Positions 8,272 through 16,453 of a stretch of DNA of 64,000 bases are shown here, piece by piece. Both the position numbers and the translations under genes were made by a program. How positions within the stretch are numbered: position 1 is the first letter of the stretch; each line of letters begins with the position of its first letter. The notes beneath the pieces were generated by a model that worked only from the letters and a program-made list of their open reading frames with translations, did not search any database and was not told where the DNA came from. The stretch is taken from contig NZ_BMXK01000006.1 in the NCBI RefSeq assembly GCF_014651715.1, forward strand, positions 80,710-144,709, given 5' to 3'. The stretch comes from Zhihengliuella salsuginis. GTDB taxonomy: Bacteria > Actinomycetota > Actinomycetes > Actinomycetales > Micrococcaceae.

Positions 8272-8300
8272 TGTTCACCCATGGTTTCCATGGCTAGAAT
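8272..8300 (+). promoter_or_regulatory. Promoter and palindromic operator of the RES-Xre toxin-antitoxin operon
   Basis: CCATGG occurs twice (8279-8284 and 8288-8293) around TTT, forming a symmetric site. It lies exactly in the 17-base spacer between a weak -35 (TGTTCA, 8272-8277) and a -10 TAGAAT (8295-8300). A repressor bound here would block RNA polymerase, as expected for autoregulation by the antitoxin. A GGAAGGAG ribosome site follows before GTG 8333. Confidence 0.5.
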
Positions 8301-8332
8301 GATTGGTATAGAACTCATGGAAGGAGTGTCTT

Positions 8333-8875
8333 GTGCCGACCATCGAATTTCCCCGGCCCTCGGCGCCGGTCGACCCCGATGAGCTGGTCCGGGTCTCCGC
8401 CCGGGTCCAGCAACTGCGCCGTGCGCTGGGGGAGGCGTTCGACGCGCTCGAGCTGCCGCCGTCGTCGCAGGAGGCCGCGCGGGCAGCGAATCTGGCGCGG
8501 GAACTCCATGAGGTCGACGCGGCGTTCGGCCTGCTGACCGGGCAGGAGGTCGCCAAGCTGGTGGGCAGCCGCGATACCCGGGGCAGCTGGGCGCGGGACC
8601 GGCGCCGGGCCGGGAAGCTGATCGGGTTCATGCGCGCGGGACAGTACGTCTATCCCGGCTACCAGTTCGATTCGTCCGGCGAGGTGTTCGACGCGATCCC
8701 GGAGATCGTGAAGCGGGCACGGGAGTACGACGTCTCGGACCACGACCTCGCCCTCTGGATGGCCAGCCGCAGCCGCACGCTCGATGACCGCAGGCCAGTC
8801 GATTTTCTCGCCGGGCCCGGTGGTTTGGCGAGGATCGAGGAGGCTCTGGGGGCGGCGTTCGGGGTCGAGTGGTGA
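8333..8875 (+). CDS. Xre/MbcA/ParS-type antitoxin of a RES toxin
   Basis: The 180-residue protein has an N-terminal helical region. A central DNA-binding-like segment follows (about residues 60-110, LLTGQEVAKLVGSRDTRGSW). The C-terminal DUF2384/MbcA-like domain (about 115-180) includes DLALWMASRSRTLDDRRPVDFLA. The next gene encodes a RES toxin and overlaps by four bases, the standard order for these pairs. It would bind and block the toxin's NAD-binding site and repress its own promoter. The GTG start has a strong GGAAGGAG site. Confidence 0.88.
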   Translation: MPTIEFPRPSAPVDPDELVRVSARVQQLRRALGEAFDALELPPSSQEAARAANLARELHEVDAAFGLLTGQEVAKLVGSRDTRGSWARDRRRAGKLIGFMRAGQYVYPGYQFDSSGEVFDAIPEIVKRAREYDVSDHDLALWMASRSRTLDDRRPVDFLAGPGGLARIEEALGAAFGVEW

Positions 8876-9501
8876 CGGAGGGGCGCCCGCCCTCGGGGCG
8901 TCCGTTCGACCCGCTCGAGATCCGGCTGGACCAGGATGACGACCTGTACCGCGTCCACAGCGGTCGATTCCAGGCGGTCGAGTTCAACCCGGGGCGCGGC
9001 GCCCGTTCGCGGTTCGCCTTCTTCGAGGTCGACGGCGGCACCGTCCCGGTGCTGTACGCGGCCAGCACGCCGGAGGCGGCCGTCTGCGAGACGATCCTCC
9101 ACGACCTGCCCCCGGAGGAGGCGAAGCTCTATCCGTCGGCGTTCAACGGTCGAGTCCTCTCCCGGCTCCATCCGGCACGCGGGCTCCGGCTGGCGTCGTT
9201 GACGTCGGAAGGGTTGCGCAGACTCCGGACCCGGGCCTCGGACGTCACCAACACCTCTCCCCGTGAGTACGGCGCGACCGTCAAGTGGGCGGAGGCCGCC
9301 TTTCTGGCGGGCTACGACGGGCTGGCGTGGGTCAGCGACAAGCACAACGAGAGCTACGCCTACGTCTTCTTCGGCCGCCCCGGCCAGGGCGCCGCGTTCA
9401 TTCAGGACCCGGGATTCGCCCGCGCCTTCGGCGTGAACCCCGCCGACGACGACTGGCTGGTCGGCTACTGCGAGAAGCTCGGCATCTCGGTCATCGGCTG
9501 A
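8872..9501 (+). CDS. RES-domain toxin (NAD+-consuming type II toxin)
   Basis: This 209-residue protein carries the three residues that name the family: Arg27 in LYRVHSG, Glu73 in AAVCETIL and Ser155 in WVSDKHN. Characterised RES toxins (MbcT, ParT, RES of Pseudomonas and Photorhabdus) degrade or transfer NAD+. It begins at GTG 8872 with a GTGA overlap on the antitoxin stop; an adjacent in-frame GTG at 8869 is the alternative. The gene looks intact, so the pair is probably functional. Confidence 0.9.
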   Translation: MTEGRPPSGRPFDPLEIRLDQDDDLYRVHSGRFQAVEFNPGRGARSRFAFFEVDGGTVPVLYAASTPEAAVCETILHDLPPEEAKLYPSAFNGRVLSRLHPARGLRLASLTSEGLRRLRTRASDVTNTSPREYGATVKWAEAAFLAGYDGLAWVSDKHNESYAYVFFGRPGQGAAFIQDPGFARAFGVNPADDDWLVGYCEKLGISVIG

Positions 9502-9580
9502 GAAGCCCCTTCCGCACAACCATCGCCATCCGCGCGGCCCGGTTCTACGATGGGGGCACAGCCCTCGGGAGGCGAGCACC

Positions 9581-10159
9581 ATGTCCGCGACCTACACCTT
9601 CGACGTCTTCTCCAGCCTCGACGGATTCGGTGCCGCCGGCGGGGACTGGACCGGCTACTGGGGCAAGCAGGGGCCCGAGCTGCTCGGGCACCGCCTCGCC
9701 CTGTACGAGCGGGAGCAGCGGATGGTCTTCGGGGCCAACACGTTCCGGCTGTTCGTGCAGATGCTCGCCGAGAGCACCGCGGACTCCGACGTGCGCGACC
9801 CCTGGGTCACCCGGATGCGGAACATGCCGGCGACGGTCGTGTCGACCACGCTGGAAGGGCCCCTCGACTGGCCGGACGCGACGGTCGCGAACGGCGACGC
9901 CGTCGACGTTGTCGCCCGGCTCAAGGCGGAGTCCCCGGTTCCCCTGCGCTCGCACGGCAGCCTGTCGATGAACCGGGCGCTCATGGCCGCCGGCCTGGTG
10001 GACCGTGTCCAGGTGACGCTGTTCCCTGTCATCACGGGCCGGACCGGGGCGGACCCGATCTTCGCGGGCGCGGCCGACTTCGACCTCGAGCTGCTCGAGA
10101 CCCGGACGCTCGACACCGACATCCAGGAGCTCGTCTACCGGCCCGCGCTGCACGGCTGA
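9581..10159 (+). CDS. Dihydrofolate-reductase-like / RibD C-terminal domain protein
   Basis: The 192-residue sequence starts with a strand pattern TYTFDVFSSLDGF typical of the RibD C-terminal/DHFR-like fold. It continues with VFGANTFRLF and ends in the conserved strand region VTLFPVITGRTG. Such proteins bind NADPH and reduce pteridine- or pyrimidine-like substrates, but most members, including this one, have no established substrate. A GGGAGG ribosome site precedes ATG 9581. It stands alone between the RES toxin and an MFS gene. Confidence 0.85.
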   Translation: MSATYTFDVFSSLDGFGAAGGDWTGYWGKQGPELLGHRLALYEREQRMVFGANTFRLFVQMLAESTADSDVRDPWVTRMRNMPATVVSTTLEGPLDWPDATVANGDAVDVVARLKAESPVPLRSHGSLSMNRALMAAGLVDRVQVTLFPVITGRTGADPIFAGAADFDLELLETRTLDTDIQELVYRPALHG

Positions 10160-10243
10160 GCCCCGAGCGGCCGGTGACCTGCGCCGTCGTACTGTGACGG
10201 TTCCGATAGACCGTGTCAGGTCACGGGCGTAGTGTCTTGGTCA

Positions 10244-11572
10244 GTGAGCACAACTATCTCCCCCGCCCCGTCCTGGCGCATGTGGCTGATCTGGGTGGTG
10301 GGCGTCGCCGCCTACGTCCTGTCGATCGTGAACCGCACGTCCCTGTCGGCCGTCGGCGTGGACGCCGCCGAACGGTACGACGCCGACGCCTCCATGCTCT
10401 CCATGCTCGCCGTCCTGCAGCTGGTGGTCTACGCGCTCATGCAGATCCCCGTCGGCCTGATGCTGGACCGGTACGGCGCGCGGCCCATGATGACGATCGG
10501 CATGATCCTCATGGCGCTGGGCCAGCTGACGATCGCGTTCGCGCCGACCGTCGGGATCGCCGTGTTCGCGCGCATGCTGCTCGGCGCCGGCGACGCCACC
10601 GTGTTCCCGTCCGTCCTGCGGCTCGTCGCCACATGGTTCCCGGCGCAGCGCTCGCCGGTGATGAACCAGCTGACCGGCATCCTCGGGCAGATGGGCCAGG
10701 TGGTGGCGCTCATCCCGCTGGCGCACCTGGTGCACGCGACCTCCTGGACCGTGGCGTTCGGTTCCGTCGCCGGGCTGGCCGTGCTGTTCGCGGTGCTGAT
10801 CTTCGCGCTCATCCGCAACCACCCGCCCGGGTACAAGGCCGACGTCTCCGTCAACACGGACACGGGCGCGATCGAGATCGTCAAGAGCTCCGTCGACACC
10901 CGCGTGGGCATCCGCGCCGCGTGGGCGCACCCGGGCACGCGACTGGCGTTCTGGACGCACTTCACGACGCCGTTCGCCGGCACCGCGTTCGTCATCCTGT
11001 GGGGCGTGCCGTTCCTGACCGTCGGGCAGGGGCTGTCCATCGGCGAGGCGTCCGCCGTGGCCAGCACGCTGGTGGTTTTCGGCGTGGTGTTCGGCCCGAT
11101 CATCGGGACGCTGTCCGCGAAGGTGCCGCTGCTGCGGTCGCGGCTGCTGGTGCTGCCGACCGTCGCGATCCAGATGGCGGCCTGGCTGGTGGTGATCCTG
11201 TGGCCGGGGGCGGCGCCGCTGTGGATGCTGTTCGTTCTGGCCATCGCGCTCGCCGTCGGCGGGCCGGCGTCGATGATCGCGTTCGACCACGCGCGCACCC
11301 ACAACCCGAGACACCGGCTCAGCACCGCCACCGGCATCACGAACGTGGGCGGCTTCCTGGCGGCCCTGCTGGCCCTGTTCTTCATCGGCGTCGCCATGGA
11401 CCTCCAGGGCGCGAGCCGGCCGGAGGACTACACGCTGGACGCGTTCAAGATCGCCTTCCTGACGCAGATCCCGCTGTGGCTGCTCGGGTCGGTCTTCATC
11501 GCGATCGAGCGCAAGCGCACGCGGCGGCACATCGGGGTCGACCAGCCGCGGGAGAAGCGTCGGCGGAAGTAG
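10244..11572 (+). CDS. MFS transporter
   Basis: A roughly 442-residue permease with about twelve membrane helices. The first helices match the MFS pattern: VLSIVNRTSLSAVGVDAAER, then MQIPVGLMLDRYGARPMM in the 2-3 loop. The layout resembles anion/organic acid MFS proteins, but the substrate cannot be read from sequence. GTG 10244 is preferred (no Shine-Dalgarno is seen; a TAGTGT element ends nine bases before it, so it may be leaderless). GTG 10232 is the alternative, adding four residues. The tail is strongly basic (RKRTRRH...EKRRRK). Confidence 0.85.
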   Translation: MSTTISPAPSWRMWLIWVVGVAAYVLSIVNRTSLSAVGVDAAERYDADASMLSMLAVLQLVVYALMQIPVGLMLDRYGARPMMTIGMILMALGQLTIAFAPTVGIAVFARMLLGAGDATVFPSVLRLVATWFPAQRSPVMNQLTGILGQMGQVVALIPLAHLVHATSWTVAFGSVAGLAVLFAVLIFALIRNHPPGYKADVSVNTDTGAIEIVKSSVDTRVGIRAAWAHPGTRLAFWTHFTTPFAGTAFVILWGVPFLTVGQGLSIGEASAVASTLVVFGVVFGPIIGTLSAKVPLLRSRLLVLPTVAIQMAAWLVVILWPGAAPLWMLFVLAIALAVGGPASMIAFDHARTHNPRHRLSTATGITNVGGFLAALLALFFIGVAMDLQGASRPEDYTLDAFKIAFLTQIPLWLLGSVFIAIERKRTRRHIGVDQPREKRRRK

Positions 11573-11777
11573 CTCGACTCCGCTGCGCAGGCGGTCTGGT
11601 CCAGTGGTGAGCCGCCCTGGGTTTAGTTCCGGCTCTCTCCGGGTCTCCCGTATTCTGGTCGCCCCAAAATGCGGGTGGCGCCTGATGGGATGGGAGTCAT
11701 GTTCCAGAGGCGGCCGCAGTGGCTCTTGGGTGCCCCGGAACATGGATTCTATGCAGAAATCTGTGTATATTTGAGGG
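11573..11777. promoter_or_regulatory. Intergenic region before the Phd/RelE pair
   Basis: About 200 bases with no ORF of substance. An AT-rich stretch at 11748-11776, including TGTGTATATTTG just before the antitoxin start, is the likely promoter. No tRNA fold, terminator with a U-run or inverted repeat longer than about eight bases was recognised. Confidence 0.35.
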
Positions 11778-12077
11778 ATGGTGAACATGACGATTACCGA
11801 GGCATCCCGCGCCGGCGTCTCCGCGCTGGTGAAGTCGGCGGCCGTTGGCGAGGACGTTGCGCTGTCACGGCACGGTCGGGTCGTGGCTGAAGTCGTGGGC
11901 GCGGAAGAGCTCGCGCAACTGAGGCGGGACCGGGAGACGCTCCGCGATGCCGCGCTCGTCATGGCGCGGTTCGCAACGGATACCGGGGAGCGGACCGATC
12001 TGGACCATGCCATGGAGGCGTTCGGGGTGAATCGGGCGGAGCTTGAGGCAGAAGTCGACGCCGGCCTGCATGATTGA
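11778..12077 (+). CDS. Phd/YefM-family antitoxin
   Basis: The 99-residue protein has the Phd signature near its N-terminus (MTITEASRAGVSALVKSA, then VALSRHGRVVAEVV, about residues 4-45) that binds operator DNA. An acidic helical C-terminus follows, which would wrap the toxin. ATG 11778 is the longest start; ATG 11787 (MTITEAS) is equally possible. The following gene is a RelE/ParE-type toxin 15 bases downstream, making a standard two-gene operon with a promoter in the AT-rich stretch just before. Confidence 0.88.
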   Translation: MVNMTITEASRAGVSALVKSAAVGEDVALSRHGRVVAEVVGAEELAQLRRDRETLRDAALVMARFATDTGERTDLDHAMEAFGVNRAELEAEVDAGLHD

Positions 12078-12092
12078 TGGGGCGTGCCTGCG

Positions 12093-12671
12093 ATGACGGA
12101 AGCGGAATGCCGCGTTCGGCTCACCGAGGCTGCGGTACAGGACCTGCATCGGCTGCACCGCAAGGACCCGCAGATACTGCGAACGGTTTTCGCGAAGATG
12201 ATCTTGCTGGAGCGAAACACCGAGGCGGGTGAGCCGCTGCTCGGGGCGCTCGTCGGATTCCGGAAGCTCGTCGTCGGCGACCGTCACTGGCGTATCGTCT
12301 GGCGGCGGACGACGGATGAAGCGCACCAGCCCACCCTCGATGTCGCCGAAGTATGGGCCGCCGGGGCGCGCGCCGACTCCGAAATCTACGAGGAGCTCCG
12401 TCAACGCATCGCCAGCCTCAGGAGTGACGACGACGAGCGGATTGCATCACTGGCCGATGTTGTCGAGGAGATGGGCCGCCTCTATGCGGACATTCCCGTT
12501 CATCCTGAGCCCGAACTCCGGCCAGAACTCCCGGACTGGCTGGCGCAGGGGCTCAGGGCGAACCTTAATCTGACCGATGAGGAGATCGCCGGGCTGGGCG
12601 AGGACCAGGCCAAGGGCCTGCTGATGAAACACTGGTCGGGAGAGACCACCGACGTGAGGCACGAGGAGTAG
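12093..12671 (+). CDS. RelE/ParE-superfamily toxin with a long C-terminal extension
   Basis: Residues about 1-95 fit the RelE/ParE fold: VRLTEAAVQDLHRLHRKDP, then a central FRKLVVGDRHWRIVWRR strand region and the closing LDVAEVWAAGARADSEIY. The protein continues for roughly another 95 residues of acidic, helical sequence (192 total against a usual 85-100). The tail contains PELPDWLAQGLRANLNLTDEE, which resembles nothing I recognise. ATG 12093 is chosen over GTG 12084 because GGGG sits at proper distance only from the former. The Phd antitoxin precedes it. Confidence 0.82.
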   Translation: MTEAECRVRLTEAAVQDLHRLHRKDPQILRTVFAKMILLERNTEAGEPLLGALVGFRKLVVGDRHWRIVWRRTTDEAHQPTLDVAEVWAAGARADSEIYEELRQRIASLRSDDDERIASLADVVEEMGRLYADIPVHPEPELRPELPDWLAQGLRANLNLTDEEIAGLGEDQAKGLLMKHWSGETTDVRHEE

Positions 12672-12673
12672 AC

Positions 12674-13246
12674 ATGGAATTCGAAGGGGCCCTCGCCGGG
12701 CCGTCCCGGCGCGACGTCGCCGGCATGAAGGCCGCGTTCGGCGCGATCGAGGCCGGGGAGCCGGCCACCGTGCTGATGCGCGATGATCGCAACGGCTCCT
12801 ACCTGCTCACGGGCGTCCCGTACTTCACCGCGCTCCACGACGTCGTCATCGGCGGCGTGATCGTCGCCGGCAAGGCGGCCAACGAGCGCCGCGACGACGC
12901 CGACGTCGCCATCCGCAAACCCGAGCGCGACGTCCGCCAGTTCCCGGCCGAGGCGCCCGCGGAGATGGGCGGGGAGCCCGTCGCCCACGTCGACGTCGCC
13001 CACGGCGACCTGGTCGTCGCCGCGTTCGAGCAGCACCCCTACGGCCGGTTCGTCATCGCCGGCGTGGCCACGGCGGCCTCCTACGACGAGCCGTTCGTGA
13101 CGGTCGGCCCGTGGATCCTGCACTCCGGCGGGGACGACGCCGAACGCTGCCTCGAGATCACGCGGATCGCGGCCAGCGGCGAACACACGCTGAAGGTGCC
13201 CGCCCGCCACCAGCTGGTCCTCGACGACGGGCAGACTGCGGGCTGA
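12674..13246 (+). CDS. Uncharacterised protein with two related beta-rich modules
   Basis: This 190-residue protein belongs to no family I recognise. Its ribosome site (GAGGAG) lies inside the end of the toxin gene two bases upstream, so it is probably co-expressed with the Phd/RelE pair. Two segments look alike: GSYLLTGVPYFTALHDVVIG (residues about 40-59) and GRFVIAGVATAASYDEPFVT (about 120-139). This suggests a duplicated beta-module. It has no membrane helix, signal peptide or obvious catalytic motif. It could be a third member of the toxin-antitoxin operon or an unrelated rider. Confidence 0.7.
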   Translation: MEFEGALAGPSRRDVAGMKAAFGAIEAGEPATVLMRDDRNGSYLLTGVPYFTALHDVVIGGVIVAGKAANERRDDADVAIRKPERDVRQFPAEAPAEMGGEPVAHVDVAHGDLVVAAFEQHPYGRFVIAGVATAASYDEPFVTVGPWILHSGGDDAERCLEITRIAASGEHTLKVPARHQLVLDDGQTAG

Positions 13247-13281
13247 TTCTGGTCGGGGCAACGGCTGGGCACATGGGCGGG

Positions 13282-13348
13282 ATCCGTCCGTTTGTATAGT
13301 TCAGTTCCGTCGAACTGTATATTTCAAATCCGTCCACATGTATAGTTC
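13282..13348 (+). promoter_or_regulatory. Tandem operator-like repeats and promoter of the DUF4143 ATPase gene
   Basis: Two 21-base direct repeats (13282-13302 and 13328-13348, three mismatches) share ATCCGTCC and TGTATAGTTC. Between them lies an inverted half-site, GAACTGTATA (13312-13321). The second copy contains TATAGT at 13341-13346, a good -10 placed seven bases before ATG 13353. A protein binding the repeats would therefore cover the promoter of a leaderless transcript. Confidence 0.55.
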
Positions 13349-13352
13349 GGTC

Positions 13353-14624
13353 ATGACCTACCAGCGCAGGATCGTCGACGACATCCTCGACGAGCTCTTC
13401 CCGCACCTCGATGCCGTCGCTCTCGAAGGCGCCAAAGCCGTCGGCAAGACGGAGACGGCCCGGCAGCGGGCGCGGACGGTCCTGGCGCTCGACGACGAGC
13501 TGACCCGTGAATCCGTCTCGATGCGGCCTAGGACTATCCGCGAACTCGAGACGCCCGTGCTCATCGACGAATGGCAGCTCGTGCCCTCCACCTGGGATTC
13601 CGTGCGTCGAGCCGTCGACGATGGCGCGGCCGGTGAGGGCTTCCTCCTGGCCGGATCGGCCGAAGCCCCTTCAGCCGCCCGCATCCATACGGGCGCCGGC
13701 AGGATCGTCAGTCTCAGAATGCGGCCCTTGTCCTTCGCGGAGCGCGGATTGGAGATTCCTGTGGTCTCCCTCCGTGCGCTGCTCGGACGTACGGCAGGCG
13801 AGACGGACGGTCGCTCTTCAGTCGAGCTGGAGGACTACGCGCGCGAGATCATCGTTTCGGGATTTCCCGGTCTGCGCGGCCTACCTCCGCGAGCCCGGCG
13901 CATTCAGCTGGAGAGCTACATCGAGCGGATCGTCGCCCGCGAGCTGCCAGAGAACGGAATGAATGTGCGCAAGCCGGCCAGCATCAGATCGTGGCTGGCC
14001 GCCTACGGTGCGGCCACTGCGACGACGGCGAGCTACTCCGGGATCCTCGACGCTGCCACCCCCGCGGAGCAGGACAAGCCATCGCGCATCACGGTCGGAC
14101 ACTACCGGGACTATCTGACTCGGGTGTTCGTGCTCGAGCCCCTCGAAGCGTGGACACCGGCGCTCACTCCTCTCAAGCGATTGACTCAGGCCCCGAAGCA
14201 CCACCTCGTCGACCCCTCGCTCGCAGCCCATCTGGTCGGCATCGAGGAAGCAGGCCTTCTCACGGGTGAAGGAGGCCGTGCCGGGGCGGGAGCCGGACTC
14301 TGGCTCGGTGCTCTCTTCGAATCGCTGGTAACTCAGGCCGTGCGCGTCTATGCGGACAGTGCCGAGGCGCGCGTCTACCACCTGAGGACGAAATCCACTG
14401 AACGGGAGATCGACTTGATCGTCGAGGGGCACGACCGTTCCGTCGTTGCCATCGAAGTGAAACTCGCCGGCACTGTCGGCGACACCGATGTCAGGCATCT
14501 GCATTGGCTGGAGTCGCAGATCGGCGATCGGCTCGCAGCCAAGGTGGTCGTCACGACCGGTCCCGTGGCCTACCAACGCGAAGACGGCGTGCACGTCGTG
14601 CCCCTGTCCCTGCTCGGGCCGTAG
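13353..14624 (+). CDS. AAA-type ATPase with DUF4143 domain
   Basis: The 423-residue protein begins with an ATPase region (Walker A GAKAVGKT near residue 30, Walker B-like ETPVLIDEWQ near 72). A middle helical part follows. The C-terminal DUF4143 domain has the nuclease-like motif TKSTEREIDLIVEG and then VVAIEVKLA, the D-x(n)-E-x-K arrangement of PD-(D/E)XK folds. Members are scattered accessory genes of unknown role, sometimes called antitoxin-like or defence-associated. ATG 13353 is preferred to 13338 because the latter lies inside an operator repeat upstream of the expected transcript start. The gene ends 19 bases before a convergent oxidase gene. Confidence 0.85.
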   Translation: MTYQRRIVDDILDELFPHLDAVALEGAKAVGKTETARQRARTVLALDDELTRESVSMRPRTIRELETPVLIDEWQLVPSTWDSVRRAVDDGAAGEGFLLAGSAEAPSAARIHTGAGRIVSLRMRPLSFAERGLEIPVVSLRALLGRTAGETDGRSSVELEDYAREIIVSGFPGLRGLPPRARRIQLESYIERIVARELPENGMNVRKPASIRSWLAAYGAATATTASYSGILDAATPAEQDKPSRITVGHYRDYLTRVFVLEPLEAWTPALTPLKRLTQAPKHHLVDPSLAAHLVGIEEAGLLTGEGGRAGAGAGLWLGALFESLVTQAVRVYADSAEARVYHLRTKSTEREIDLIVEGHDRSVVAIEVKLAGTVGDTDVRHLHWLESQIGDRLAAKVVVTTGPVAYQREDGVHVVPLSLLGP

Positions 14625-14643
14625 GTCGCCAGGGAAGTCGGCC

Positions 14644-15810
14644 CTACCGCGACGGGCGGAACTGCGCCGGCACGTCGCGCTCGCCCGTCGCCAGACCCGC
14701 CGCGAGCGTGCCCAGCATCGGTGCGAACTTGGCCCCGTGCCCCGAGCAGGCCGACACCACGGTGATCCCCTCGCAGGTGTCGATCACGAAGTCCTCGTCC
14801 GGCGTGTTCGTGAACAGGCACGTCGTCTCCGCATACGGCTCCGGCACCAGCCCCGGCAGGTACGTGCCCACGTAGTCGACGATCCGCGCCCGGCGCGCCT
14901 CGCTGATCCGCCCGTCCTGGGCGGAGGCGTCGGGAATGACCGGCCCGCCGTTGAACTCGGCGACCTTCTGGCCCCGGTGCCCGGCGTCGCGGCCGCCCGG
15001 AAGCGTGTAGACCGTCATGCCCTCGATCATGTGGATGCTCGTCGGCCACGGGTCCGCCGGATCCGGCGCCTCGCGGTACGGGAAGTGGAAGGCCGACTCC
15101 TGCCGCACCTCGAACGCCGGCAGCGCCCCCGTGAACGACGTCGGCAGCCCCAGCCCGCCCAGCAGCCCCGGCAGCCAGCCGCCCGCGGCGACCACGACCC
15201 GGCCGGCCGACAGCTTCCGCCCGTCGGCCGCGGTCACCAGGTATCCGGCGCCCCGCCGCGTCACGGACGCGGCCTCCCAGCCGGTCAGCAGATTCGCCGA
15301 GTGCACGACGGCGGCGCGCACCATCGCGTTCACGGTCGCCTCCGCGTCCAGGACGCCGGCGCGGCGGTGCCAGAGGGCCTCGGTGCCGAAGGCGAAGCGG
15401 CCGCCGAACCGCGCCGCGGCCTCCTCGGGGGAGTGGAGCGTGTGCTCGACCCCGGTCTCGGCGAACACCCCGGCGAGCCGCCGCGTGTCGTGGGCTTCGC
15501 CGGCGTCGATGCAGCCGGTGCGGGTGATCAGGGGTGCGCCGTGGGCGGCCTCGAGCTCGGACCAGCCGGCCTCGGCCTCGGCAAGGAGGCGGGCGTAGAG
15601 CGGGTCCGGGTAGCCGTAGCGCAGGATCCGGGCCGACCCGTGGGAGGAGCCGGCGGAGTTGGCGGGTTCGTCGCGGTCCAGCAGGGCGACGCGGTGCCCG
15701 GCCTGCGCGAGGCGCCAGGCGGTCGAGACGCCGGCGATCCCGGCCCCGATGACCGCGTAGTCGACTGCGTCCGAGGTGGCTGTGGTGTCGTGTCCGTTGT
15801 TCACGCGCAC
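14644..15810 (-). CDS. Monomeric sarcosine oxidase / N-methyl-amino acid oxidase-like flavoenzyme
   Basis: This 388-residue protein has the dinucleotide motif VIGAGIAG at residues 20-27 and GSSHGSARILRYGY, the N-terminal flavin contact of the sarcosine oxidase group. Cys331 in TTCLFTNTPDEDFVID sits at the position that carries covalent FAD in monomeric sarcosine oxidase, followed by SACSGHGAKF. It should oxidatively demethylate sarcosine, N-methyltryptophan or a related secondary amine, giving formaldehyde and peroxide. GTG 15810 or the in-frame GTG 15804 could be the start. It stands alone with no glycine-cleavage or soxBDAG neighbours. Confidence 0.85.
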   Translation of the reverse strand: MRVNNGHDTTATSDAVDYAVIGAGIAGVSTAWRLAQAGHRVALLDRDEPANSAGSSHGSARILRYGYPDPLYARLLAEAEAGWSELEAAHGAPLITRTGCIDAGEAHDTRRLAGVFAETGVEHTLHSPEEAAARFGGRFAFGTEALWHRRAGVLDAEATVNAMVRAAVVHSANLLTGWEAASVTRRGAGYLVTAADGRKLSAGRVVVAAGGWLPGLLGGLGLPTSFTGALPAFEVRQESAFHFPYREAPDPADPWPTSIHMIEGMTVYTLPGGRDAGHRGQKVAEFNGGPVIPDASAQDGRISEARRARIVDYVGTYLPGLVPEPYAETTCLFTNTPDEDFVIDTCEGITVVSACSGHGAKFAPMLGTLAAGLATGERDVPAQFRPSR

Positions 15811-15855
15811 ATCATTCCACGTAGGCGCGGCACCGGGTCTTGCGATGACGGCGTT

Positions 15856-16368
15856 CTACGGCTGCGAGGGAGTAGTCATGTTCGTGATCTCCAGGTCGAC
15901 CGAGCCGAACGGCACGAAGTAGGAGAAGTCGGAGCCGGGCGCCCATTCCTGGAGGGGAACCAGCATGAAGCTGACCTGGCTGATGACCAGGGCCGCGACC
16001 GCGATGAGGGGCACGATCATTCCGGCCCACCTGATGAGGTGCAGGGCGGTCGCTTCATTTGGAGAGTTCCGGATCGCCCGGCTGAGCAGGACGATCGCCG
16101 TCAACGCCATGACCAGGTAGACCCAGCCGCTCGGCTCCAAGGTCAGGTAGATGCAGGACGGGACCGACTCCGTGGTGTTCCCCGAGGTGTCCACGTATTC
16201 GCCCGACGCCGCGAAACCTCCGGCGCAGGAGCTCTTGCTGGCGTAGGCCAGCAGCCCGTAGATCAGCCCCGTCGCCACCGAGGCGACGAGCAGCCGCATG
16301 ATGCGGTCCAGGACCCGTCCGCCGGGCAGGACGGTCGTGTGCTTGGGCGGGCGGGTCTTCAGCTTCAC
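15856..16368 (-). CDS. Small membrane protein of unknown function
   Basis: The 170-residue protein has an N-terminal basic stretch and four hydrophobic segments (about residues 24-42, 80-98, 112-133 and possibly 140-155). An extracellular-looking loop with two cysteines (SSCAGGF and PSCIY) might form a disulfide. No family was recognised. It lies between the sarcosine-oxidase-like gene and ribH, on the same strand, with gaps of 45 and 85 bases. Confidence 0.65.
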   Translation of the reverse strand: MKLKTRPPKHTTVLPGGRVLDRIMRLLVASVATGLIYGLLAYASKSSCAGGFAASGEYVDTSGNTTESVPSCIYLTLEPSGWVYLVMALTAIVLLSRAIRNSPNEATALHLIRWAGMIVPLIAVAALVISQVSFMLVPLQEWAPGSDFSYFVPFGSVDLEITNMTTPSQP

Positions 16369-16453
16369 GGGATCCCCTTCGTTCGATGAACCCAGTGTGC
16401 CAGAAGTCGTGCGGGCCGGGAGGCGCCGCCGCCCGCCCGGCGTCGCAGCGGCC

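Noticed and set aside
11580..11660. A possible tRNA or tRNA remnant after the MFS gene
   Set aside because: Some TGGTCCAGTGGTGAGCC-like text recalls a D-arm, but no anticodon or T-arm pairing could be built.
12078..12092. Start of the RelE-like toxin at GTG 12084
   Set aside because: The GGGG run is only one base before it, too close to serve as its ribosome site; ATG 12093 is better spaced.
13338..13352. Start of the DUF4143 gene at ATG 13338
   Set aside because: This ATG lies inside the second operator repeat and upstream of the expected transcript start; ATG 13353 fits the -10 at 13341.
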